From an uncultured Lachnospiraceae bacterium (GTDB lineage Bacteria > Bacillota > Clostridia > Lachnospirales > Lachnospiraceae), in NCBI GenBank assembly GCA_910586615.1, contig CAJUJP010000025.1:4766-59877 (forward strand): DNA of 55,112 nucleotides, given 5' to 3'. Position 1 is the stretch's first letter. Each line of letters opens with the position of its first letter. The position numbers were made by a program, and so were the translations under genes. The notes below the pieces were generated by a model, which saw only the letters and a list, made by a program, of their open reading frames with translations, did no database searches and was not told where the DNA came from. Shown here piece after piece: positions 18,783 to 26,568 of this stretch.

Positions 18783-19175
18783 TTATGGTATAGGAATTTC
18801 GCTGCCGTTTAATATGGCATTTATGAGTTCCTCGTAGGTCATACCGTACTGTTCTTCGATGATCTGGTCGGCCTGTTCCATGATTTCCGGGTGGGTATAA
18901 AGCATCCGGATGCCTGCAGCCAGCATAAAACAGTTAAAGACAAGGCCGATCGAGGCACAGATGATGCCGATTCTTGCCGTTGTGCCGGTTTTTCGCGAAC
19001 GACCTTTTGACAACAGAGCCAGTACAATGCTGATGCCTCCGAGAATAAAAGTCGGATAAAAAGTGAATGTAGCGCACAGAACAACTGCCAGAATACCCGT
19101 AACCATAGCCGCTGCTGCCAGCTTACTGCCATTTGGCCTGCAAGGCGCCGGCTGCCCGTAAAATTGACTGTCCAT
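18783..19175 (-). CDS. Small membrane protein, DUF4190-like
   Basis: A 130-residue protein. A Pro/Gly-rich N terminus is followed by two hydrophobic segments (about 20-55 and 70-95) separated by a basic loop, and then a soluble acidic tail. This layout resembles DUF4190 proteins, which have no known function. The start at 19175 is set by ACAGGAGA just upstream; an open frame continues to 19382 without better support. The last codons (EIPIP, stop) are formed by a copy of the GGTATAGGAAATTC-type intergenic motif. Confidence 0.65.
   Translation of the reverse strand: MDSQFYGQPAPCRPNGSKLAAAAMVTGILAVVLCATFTFYPTFILGGISIVLALLSKGRSRKTGTTARIGIICASIGLVFNCFMLAAGIRMLYTHPEIMEQADQIIEEQYGMTYEELINAILNGSEIPIP
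18787..18800. repeat. GGTATAGG-type motif copy
   Basis: GGTATAGGAATTTC, preceded by TTTTTTAT. It lies inside the 3' end of the small membrane protein gene, on the opposite strand. Confidence 0.6.
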
Positions 19176-19558
19176 AGGAGTCTCCTGTTTCTTTTCCGTG
19201 TTTTTCAGTATTGACAGAATAAATTTCATTGTCAATAAGTTTTCATAAATTATACCACAGAGGCGGGGCAAATGCCAAGGCATAGTCTTAATTTGAAGAA
19301 AGAACGCCCGAAATACGTAATTTACCACACCGGCAATATTGACCAATTTCCAGAATATGTGTAATATATAAGTTGTAATCAAATATCATGGAGGCGCAGT
19401 TTGGAGCGTGTCGCGGATCATACCGTTTCAATGAACAAACAATGAAAGTGTGTGATCATGCAGAAGCGGATTATTTGTGAACGAATTTCGACAGTATTAC
19501 GGATCAGTGAAAAAGGACGATATATATAATAAAGTGTGCATAAACGGGGGAAACGGTT

Positions 19559-20809
19559 ATGAAGAAAAGATGGAAAAAATCTGCCGCCCTATGTCTGGCG
19601 GTACTGCTGACCGGTTTTGTGCCGATGGGTACAATACAGGCAGCTGAGCAGTCGACAGAACTGCAGGTGCAGGAAGCCGTAAAGGATGCGGTACAGGAAG
19701 AGATCTCAGAACCGCAGGATGCAGCGGGCGGCGTGACATCAGAAGAAACTCCGGAAGTGCCGGATCCGGCAGACGAGACGGAGGAAGAGGCACCGGCACC
19801 AGAGGGTGCAGACGACGCGTCCCGGGATGATGTTGATGCGGCGCCGGAAGAGACTCCGGAATCTGTACAGGATCCCGAAACCGATGAGGCGGGCCATGAG
19901 GAGCAGGAGCCCGGGCCGGACGGCGAATCGGAAGAGAATAACGGGCCGGTGCTTTCGCAGATAAAGTTTGAAAAGGAAACAATGCAGCCGGAACAGCCTG
20001 ACAATGATTCGGCTGCCGATAGTCTGGAGCCCGTGATTGATGTAAAACTGCCGGGAAATGTCCAGACCCGTTCCATAGGAGGACAGATCGAATATACATA
20101 TATCGGCAACCATGACCAGCGTATTTATGTTTCCGTGGAACAGGGAATTGCGCTTTACTACTATTTTGAATCCTTGTCGGAAATGACGGAGGAAAGCAGG
20201 AGTGAAGAGCAGTTATCCTCTCTCTGGCAGGGGGGATCCCAGAACGGTTATCAGGAGATTGCCTTGAATCAGGATGGTAAATTTATTCTGTATCTCAAGG
20301 CTGATACCGGAAACGGGCAGACGATCAGCCTCAGAACGGACGGCATGGTGGTGGATACGGCAGCTCCCGTGATCACGGGAATAGACAACGGAGGCAGCTA
20401 TCCGGAAGGCACTCCATTCCAGGTGAACGATGATAATCTTGCTGCCGTGAAAATAAACGAGCAGGCGGTAGAACCTTCCACAGCAGACGGCGCTTATCAG
20501 CTTACAGCAGACGGCGCTTCCCCTTCCTGTGTGATCAGGGCTGTAGATAGGGCAGGAAATGAGACGGTCTACAGTGTTACCGTGGAACAAAAGAACCCGG
20601 ATCAGGATCCCGACAAAGACCCGGATCAGGACCCGGACGAAGAGATCAGCATTATTGACATGAACGGCACGTATTCCCTGCAGGCCGGCAAGGCATACCG
20701 GCTGGGCGGCGGCAGGTGGACACTGAATGGAGACCCCACGGTTTATTGCGGGGACAGTACTTTTTATGTGAGTGTGGACGGTGATTATACCTTTCAGCGT
20801 AAAAAATAG
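19559..20809 (+). CDS. Secreted acidic repeat-poor protein with Ig-like region
   Basis: A 416-residue exported protein. Residues 1-28 form a signal peptide (KKRWKK, a hydrophobic core, then IQAA). Residues 29-160 are extremely rich in Glu, Asp and Pro and probably disordered. The remainder looks beta-rich, with a bacterial Ig-like pattern (VVDTAAPVITGIDNGG, AVDRAGNE), then a DPDKDPDQDPD linker and a short C-terminal domain. No sortase motif or anchor is seen. GGGGGAAA precedes the start. The FecR-like gene follows in the same direction. Specific function unknown. Confidence 0.7.
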   Translation: MKKRWKKSAALCLAVLLTGFVPMGTIQAAEQSTELQVQEAVKDAVQEEISEPQDAAGGVTSEETPEVPDPADETEEEAPAPEGADDASRDDVDAAPEETPESVQDPETDEAGHEEQEPGPDGESEENNGPVLSQIKFEKETMQPEQPDNDSAADSLEPVIDVKLPGNVQTRSIGGQIEYTYIGNHDQRIYVSVEQGIALYYYFESLSEMTEESRSEEQLSSLWQGGSQNGYQEIALNQDGKFILYLKADTGNGQTISLRTDGMVVDTAAPVITGIDNGGSYPEGTPFQVNDDNLAAVKINEQAVEPSTADGAYQLTADGASPSCVIRAVDRAGNETVYSVTVEQKNPDQDPDKDPDQDPDEEISIIDMNGTYSLQAGKAYRLGGGRWTLNGDPTVYCGDSTFYVSVDGDYTFQRKK

Positions 20810-20956
20810 TCTAAAGGACAGTGGAAACTGCTGAGCACAGCGTATATACGCAGTTTATCTGATATGGCCGGAAAACGGGCGGGAGACAGCAGGCAGTGTG
20901 AGTGCAGCTTTTCGGGCGGTTTGGCCACAGGCATGAAAAAGGGGTGTGAGTTCAGG

Positions 20957-22327
20957 ATGCAGAAACAGATGGGAAATAAAATGATTATAATTTGTGCTGC
21001 CGCGGCGGCGGTTCTGATCGCGGCAGCAGTGACGGCGCTGTGTTTATTCCGTGATGATGAGGCTTTCCGCTCGATCATGGTTTATGAACTAGAGGGAAGT
21101 GCCGTGATTGACCGTGCCAAGATCGGTACGATTGATGCGGCGGAGAATTTATATCTGGAATCCGGCGACCGTGTCAGCGTTGCGCAGAAAAGTATGATGC
21201 GCATGAAGCTGGATGATGATAAATACGTAACGGCGGAAGCCGATACGGTGTTCGCGCTGGAAGCAGAGGGAGATGGCGGAAATTCCAGAACCAGGATACG
21301 GTTGGAACAGGGGGCTGTCACCAATGAGATTCAGAAGCCCCTTGGCGGCGGTGATCTGTATGAGACAACGACACCCAATTCCGTCATGGCAGTGCGCGGC
21401 ACGATCTATCGGGCAGAATTGTATGATGACGGTGCAGGCGGGCAGGATATGAGACTGTGCTGTTTTGACGGAACAGTGGCGGCGAAGCCGGTTCTTCCCG
21501 ATGGCACATACGGCGAAGAGGTACTTGTCCATGCCGGCAGTGAAGTGACTGTATACAGTGACGGTACGATGACAGATGTGAAAGAGATTGACTTTGAAAG
21601 TCTGCCGGAGCAGTCGCTGGAGACATTGAGCGGTCTTATGGAAAGCGGAGCGCCTGTTACGGGCATCAGTGCAGAGGAGTTGAGCAGTTTTATTGCGGAT
21701 TCCACTGATGACAGTGAAGAGGCAGTGATGGCCGAAGCCGATGAATCAGATTCTCAGAGTGAGTCTGACATCACGGAAGCTTCCGTGGAGGATACAAAGG
21801 CTGAGGAGGACGAGGCTTTGCAGGAGAAAGGCAGGGACGACGTTGATCAGCAGAAGCTGACGGCCGGCCGGGACAAGGAAAAGACCGGCCAGAGTAAGGG
21901 CGGCAGTACGAAGAAACCTGATTCCGGAAAAGATAGTAAACCGGCAGACGACAAAGATACCGGAAAAGACGGGACACCGGCGGCAGGTTCCTCTGACAAT
22001 GGAAATACAAGTAGCGGAGGTTCCGGCAGCGGCAATTCCGGTAATAACGGTTCCGGAGATTCCGATAAGCCTTCGGAGGAGGGAAAACCCGGAGATGACG
22101 ACCAGGATAAAAAACCGGGCGGCGATTCCGGCAGCAAACCCAATCCGCCTGCGGAAAAGATCTATACAGTAACTTTTGAGTATCAGGGAACGGTATTTGC
22201 GACGCAGAACGTCAAAAGCGGCAGGAAGGTGTCGGCGCCTGTACTTGCTCCGGCCGCAGCAGGCAGCTGGGATTTTGACTTTGATAAGAAAATCAAGGCG
22301 GATACGACCATTCAATGGAAACCATAA
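20957..22327 (+). CDS. FecR domain protein with C-terminal beta repeat
   Basis: A 456-residue protein with one N-terminal membrane segment (about 9-28), then a FecR-type domain. Its features include a DRVSVAQKSMMRMKLDDD region and a TPNSVMAVRGTIYRAE stretch. A long low-complexity Ser/Gly/Lys/Asp linker follows (about 270-395). The last 50 residues resemble the Listeria-Bacteroides (InlB-type) repeat, beginning YTVTFEYQG. The start at 20957 is preceded by AAAAAGGGG with long spacing; an ATG at 20933 is also possible. FecR domains often sit outside the membrane beside CHASE2 proteins, and the next gene encodes one. Confidence 0.78.
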   Translation: MQKQMGNKMIIICAAAAAVLIAAAVTALCLFRDDEAFRSIMVYELEGSAVIDRAKIGTIDAAENLYLESGDRVSVAQKSMMRMKLDDDKYVTAEADTVFALEAEGDGGNSRTRIRLEQGAVTNEIQKPLGGGDLYETTTPNSVMAVRGTIYRAELYDDGAGGQDMRLCCFDGTVAAKPVLPDGTYGEEVLVHAGSEVTVYSDGTMTDVKEIDFESLPEQSLETLSGLMESGAPVTGISAEELSSFIADSTDDSEEAVMAEADESDSQSESDITEASVEDTKAEEDEALQEKGRDDVDQQKLTAGRDKEKTGQSKGGSTKKPDSGKDSKPADDKDTGKDGTPAAGSSDNGNTSSGGSGSGNSGNNGSGDSDKPSEEGKPGDDDQDKKPGGDSGSKPNPPAEKIYTVTFEYQGTVFATQNVKSGRKVSAPVLAPAAAGSWDFDFDKKIKADTTIQWKP

Positions 22328-22385
22328 GGCGGGCCGGACAACGTGCATCGGGCATGGACGGAAGAAGGGATTAGTTTAAAATATC

Positions 22386-24230
22386 ATGAAGCATTTATGC
22401 AGAATCAGAGCGGCGGCGGTTACAGCCGCCGTTATTCTGGCGTCTTTGATTTTTCTGTATTTCGGTACGGCTGGGTATTGGGATCTGGGCATATCTGACC
22501 GGCTGAACCAGAAAGAGTCAGTCACCAATAAAAAAATCTATATTATCGGGATCGACGACCGGACATTGAAGCAGTACGGCTCCATCAATACATGGAGCAG
22601 AAATATACCTGCAAAACTGGTTTCCATTCTGAATGAAGTTCCCGACGAGGCGCCTGCAGTGATCGGCTTCGATGTGATCTACAGTGAGAGCGCCCAAAGA
22701 GGAGCGGACGACAATTTTGCGAGAGTCTGTCAGGAGGCAGGCAATGTCGTGTGTGCCATGAGCTTTTCCTTTAAGGAACAGCCCGAAAAAGGAGAAGACG
22801 GCAGGATTGTTTACAACCCCTATCATGTGGATTATGTGATCGAACCTTATGAGAACCTGAAGGATGCGGTGATGCTCGGTTTTGCCAATACCTTTGTGGA
22901 TTCTGACGGTTATGTGCGGCAGGCTATGGCGTATCTGGATCATGAGGAAGAGCGCGTGTACAGTCTGTCAACCCGGGTTTATGACCGTTATCAGAAGAAC
23001 AGAGGGGAAGAAACAGTCCTGCCGGCTGTGTACGGCCGGAACAATCGTTTCTTTTTTTCCTATTCCGGCAAGCCGGGCGGTTACAGCGTGGTCTCTATGG
23101 CAGATGTGCTGGACGGCACTGTGGACAGGGCATTGTTTCAGGATGCCATCGTGCTGGTGGGCGCTTATGCAGTGGGAATGCAGGATTCTTACATGCCGGC
23201 GATTGCTCATAACAGTCAGATGTACGGGGTGGAAATTCACGCAAATATTATAGAGGCATTGCTGGAAGGCAGGACGCAGCTTCCGGTTTCGCCCTTTGTC
23301 TATGCGGCGGCGGGTGCTCTTTTATGCGGCCTTTTCTACGTAGGTACGAGAAAAATGCGTCCCCTGTCCGCAACAGTTCTGTTTGCAGTCTTAACGGTTC
23401 TGAATTTTGTCTTCGGGAGAGTGATGTACCGGCGTGGGTGGATCGTGCCGGTGGTACTCGTACCGGTCTGCCTGCTGGTGATTTATCTGATCCGTATGGT
23501 GCGGGAATATTTGTCGGAAATCATGCGCAGAAGACGTGTGATTAATGTCTTCAAGCAGTATGTGGCGCCTCAGGTGGTGGACAAGATCAGTAAGGATAAG
23601 GATTTTGAACTGGTGATTGGTGGAGAAAACCGCCATGTTGCGGTACTGTTTGTGGATATCCGCGGGTTTACCACCATGTCGGAGAGCCTGGAACCGGAGG
23701 AAGTGGTGGAGATTTTGAATGAGTACCTGGGACTCACCACACAGGCGATCTTCGATAACGGCGGTACACTTGATAAATTTGTGGGAGATGCAACGATGGC
23801 GGTCTTTAACGCGCCCTTCGATCTGGATGACTATATTTTCCGGGCAGTTCATACGGCCTGGGATATGCAGGCAGGAGCGGCGGCAATTGCAGAGAAATTC
23901 AGCAAAAGGTTTGGCAGGAGTGTATCCTTCGGGATTGGTGTGAACTGCGGCAATGCCGTTGTGGGCAACATCGGATGTGATTTCCGTATGGACTATACGG
24001 CCATTGGCGATACTGTCAATACGGCGGCCAGACTGGAAAGCAATGCGGCTCCGGGGCAGATTCTGCTCAGCAGAGAAGTTTACGAGGCAGTGGAGGACAG
24101 AGTTTTTGTGACGCCCATCGGCGAGATTCCGCTGAAGGGAAAGAGCCAGGGTGTCTTTGTATATCAATTGGACGGATTGAAAGAAAAGGGAAAAGAGGAT
24201 AGGAATGAAAAAACTGTATCTGGTTCCTGA
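22386..24230 (+). CDS. CHASE2 sensor adenylate cyclase (class III)
   Basis: A 614-residue membrane enzyme predicted to make cAMP. One N-terminal membrane segment is followed by an extracellular CHASE2 domain (about 35-290), three membrane segments (about 298-375) and a class III cyclase domain (about 415-590). The metal-binding Asp residues are in FVDIRGFT and FVGDA. The purine-selecting pair looks like Lys in LDKFVGD and Thr in YTAIGD, which points to ATP rather than GTP. The transition-state Asn and Arg are in NTAARLE. It lies 58 bp after the FecR gene and overlaps the next gene by 26 bp. Confidence 0.87.
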   Translation: MKHLCRIRAAAVTAAVILASLIFLYFGTAGYWDLGISDRLNQKESVTNKKIYIIGIDDRTLKQYGSINTWSRNIPAKLVSILNEVPDEAPAVIGFDVIYSESAQRGADDNFARVCQEAGNVVCAMSFSFKEQPEKGEDGRIVYNPYHVDYVIEPYENLKDAVMLGFANTFVDSDGYVRQAMAYLDHEEERVYSLSTRVYDRYQKNRGEETVLPAVYGRNNRFFFSYSGKPGGYSVVSMADVLDGTVDRALFQDAIVLVGAYAVGMQDSYMPAIAHNSQMYGVEIHANIIEALLEGRTQLPVSPFVYAAAGALLCGLFYVGTRKMRPLSATVLFAVLTVLNFVFGRVMYRRGWIVPVVLVPVCLLVIYLIRMVREYLSEIMRRRRVINVFKQYVAPQVVDKISKDKDFELVIGGENRHVAVLFVDIRGFTTMSESLEPEEVVEILNEYLGLTTQAIFDNGGTLDKFVGDATMAVFNAPFDLDDYIFRAVHTAWDMQAGAAAIAEKFSKRFGRSVSFGIGVNCGNAVVGNIGCDFRMDYTAIGDTVNTAARLESNAAPGQILLSREVYEAVEDRVFVTPIGEIPLKGKSQGVFVYQLDGLKEKGKEDRNEKTVSGS

Positions 24231-25005
24231 CAGGAAAGATATGGACCGGATGTGCAGGCTGGGGGAGACCTATGACTGTGCATTTGAATATAATGATTTT
24301 TTTATGGCGGGGGTTCTGGATGATGGCGGCAGGCAGGAAGAACTGATCCGGTCGTACAGGCGGCACAGGCCGGATTTCGGACAGGATACCATGCATGGTG
24401 CATTTCTGGACGTGACCATACACAGCAGTGACCCGCTGATCCGGGAGGCATCCATGCTCAGAGTGCGGCAGTCCATGGAAATCGCACAGCGCATGGGGCT
24501 GCGGGGCGTTGTTTTTCACACCGGAAGGATTGCAGGATTTCGGGATCCGGGCTATCTTGAGAACTGGCGGTGTGTGAACAGGGATTTTTTTACCGAACTG
24601 GCAAACTGTTATCCGAAGCAGCAGATTTTTATGGAAAATATGTTTGACGAAGCGCCGGACATACTGGCCGGACTGGCCGAAGAGATGTCAGGTGTGGAAA
24701 ACTTCGGTATCTGTCTGGATTATGCCCATGCTGTGATTTCGGGCTGTCCGGGACATATATGGATCGAGACGCTGGCACCCTACATACACCATATCCACAT
24801 CAACGACAATGATCTGAAAAACGATCTGCACCAGCCTGTAGGCAGCGGAGTCCTGGACTGGCAGGAATTTGACAGTCTTGTCAGAAAACACGGGATCGAC
24901 GCGACGGTTCTGGTGGAAGTGAACGGCTATGATGCACAGCAGCAGTCATTACAATATATGAAGAAGCATGGGATTTATCCGATGGAAAAAGAGAGGGAGA
25001 GATAA
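24205..25005 (+). CDS. Sugar phosphate isomerase/epimerase-like TIM barrel
   Basis: A 266-residue protein of the xylose isomerase-like TIM-barrel (AP endonuclease 2) superfamily. Likely metal ligands are in MHGAFLDV, FHTGR, FMENMFDE, CLDYAHA, HIHINDND and VEVNG, in the usual barrel order. No sugar-binding specificity can be read. It overlaps the cyclase gene by 26 bp and abuts the GAF/HD-GYP gene, so all three are probably co-translated. Confidence 0.78.
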   Translation: MKKLYLVPDRKDMDRMCRLGETYDCAFEYNDFFMAGVLDDGGRQEELIRSYRRHRPDFGQDTMHGAFLDVTIHSSDPLIREASMLRVRQSMEIAQRMGLRGVVFHTGRIAGFRDPGYLENWRCVNRDFFTELANCYPKQQIFMENMFDEAPDILAGLAEEMSGVENFGICLDYAHAVISGCPGHIWIETLAPYIHHIHINDNDLKNDLHQPVGSGVLDWQEFDSLVRKHGIDATVLVEVNGYDAQQQSLQYMKKHGIYPMEKERER

Positions 25006-25006
25006 A

Positions 25007-26482
25007 GTGCATTTACAATACGAAGATTTTGAGAAAATAATGGATATCGGAATAAGGCTTTCCACGGAGAAGGACAGAAACCGCCTGCTTATGACGATTC
25101 TCGACAAGGGTATGGAGATCACGAACTGCGATGCCAGTACTTTGTATCTGTATGAAAATGAAGAACTGAGATTTAAATTTATGAAGACTCTTTCCAAGGG
25201 TGTCAACCGCGGGATGGATGGAGAATTTATCGATGATATTCCGCCGGTTCCCATGAAAGAGGAGAATGTATGTTCGTATGCGGCGATACACAGGGAGATC
25301 GTGAATATATCGGATGTCTATGCCAGCAGCCGGTTCGATTTTTCCGGTCCCAGACAGTATGACAGTCTGACTGGATACAGCACCCGCTCTCAGCTTGTGG
25401 TGCCGCTGGAAAATAATGAAAATGAACTGATCGGTGTGCTACAGCTTATTAATGCCATGGATGAGGAAGGAAATGTGGTCGCTTTTGACGAACAGTATGA
25501 GATCATCATCCGCGCGCTGGGGTCTATTGCAGCCATTGAACTGACCAATCTCTCCTACGTGGAAGCACTCAAGACGCAGATCTATTCCTTTGTGGAGGCG
25601 CTCACTACGGCATTGGAGGAGAGAACGCCATACAATGCACTGCATACCAGAAATGTAGAAAAGTACGCCAGTCTGCTGGCTGACTATATTACGGAGTTAC
25701 ATAGAGAGGGAAAATGCGAAGAGACTTTTGAGCCTGCCCAGAAAGAGCAGCTGATGCTGGCGGCGCTGATTCATGACATCGGTAAGATGGTTGTGCCTCT
25801 GAGCATCATGAATAAGGCAACCAGACTGGATAAAGAAATCGAAAAGGTGGATGACCGATTTGCACTGCTGAAGGCACTGTATGAGATCGACCTTTTGAAA
25901 GGAAGGATCAGCCGGGAAGAGTATGAGTCGGCTGTCACAGGACTGGATGAGGAACTGGCGTTTATTCATGAGATCGACGTGATCGGTTATGTCAATGATG
26001 AGGCCTGTGAACACATCAATCTGCTTGCCGGAAAAAAGCATGTCAGTGAGGATGGAACTGTACTGCCCTATCTGACCGAGCGGGAGGTCACCTGTCTGAG
26101 CATCCGAAGCGGTACTCTGACGCTTCAGGAGCGCAAAGAGATGGAAAACCATGTGGTTATGACTTCCAAAATTCTGGATAAGGTGCAGTTTTACAAAGGC
26201 TTTTCCAAAGTACCCAAATGGGTGGGAGCCCACCACGAATATCTGGATGGCAGCGGCTATCCGAAGCATCTGCAGGGCGAGGAGCTGGATCTGGAAACAA
26301 GGCTTCTCACGGTGGTAGATATTTATGATGCCCTTGCGGCAACGGACCGGCCCTACAAGAAACCGATTCCCAGAAAAAAGGCAATTGAGATTCTTAAAGA
26401 TATGGCCGACAAGGGAAAGGTGGATCTGAGACTTGTGGAGTGGCTGGACGAAGCGCTTGACAAAGCCGAAAAGCTTTGTTAA
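25007..26482 (+). CDS. GAF and HD-GYP domain phosphohydrolase
   Basis: A 491-residue protein. The GAF domain (about 10-170) has typical DASTLYLYE and a long loop with LVVPLENNENELIGVLQLIN. The HD domain has His256-Asp257 in HDIGKM, His409-His410 in AHHEYLDGSGYP, and GYP at 417-419. This is the signature of cyclic-di-GMP phosphodiesterases. About 90 extra residues separate the HD helix from the GTLTLQERKEME segment. GTG 25007 is chosen because GAGAGGGAGAG precedes it; the frame is open upstream to an ATG at 24968 inside the previous gene. Confidence 0.82.
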   Translation: MHLQYEDFEKIMDIGIRLSTEKDRNRLLMTILDKGMEITNCDASTLYLYENEELRFKFMKTLSKGVNRGMDGEFIDDIPPVPMKEENVCSYAAIHREIVNISDVYASSRFDFSGPRQYDSLTGYSTRSQLVVPLENNENELIGVLQLINAMDEEGNVVAFDEQYEIIIRALGSIAAIELTNLSYVEALKTQIYSFVEALTTALEERTPYNALHTRNVEKYASLLADYITELHREGKCEETFEPAQKEQLMLAALIHDIGKMVVPLSIMNKATRLDKEIEKVDDRFALLKALYEIDLLKGRISREEYESAVTGLDEELAFIHEIDVIGYVNDEACEHINLLAGKKHVSEDGTVLPYLTEREVTCLSIRSGTLTLQERKEMENHVVMTSKILDKVQFYKGFSKVPKWVGAHHEYLDGSGYPKHLQGEELDLETRLLTVVDIYDALAATDRPYKKPIPRKKAIEILKDMADKGKVDLRLVEWLDEALDKAEKLC

Positions 26483-26568
26483 GGTGTCCGGAAAAGCGGA
26501 CGACGGCAGATCACTGCAGCTGCTGTGAGCAGTTAAGCAGATAAATATATAGTTATATGGAGGAAGAC

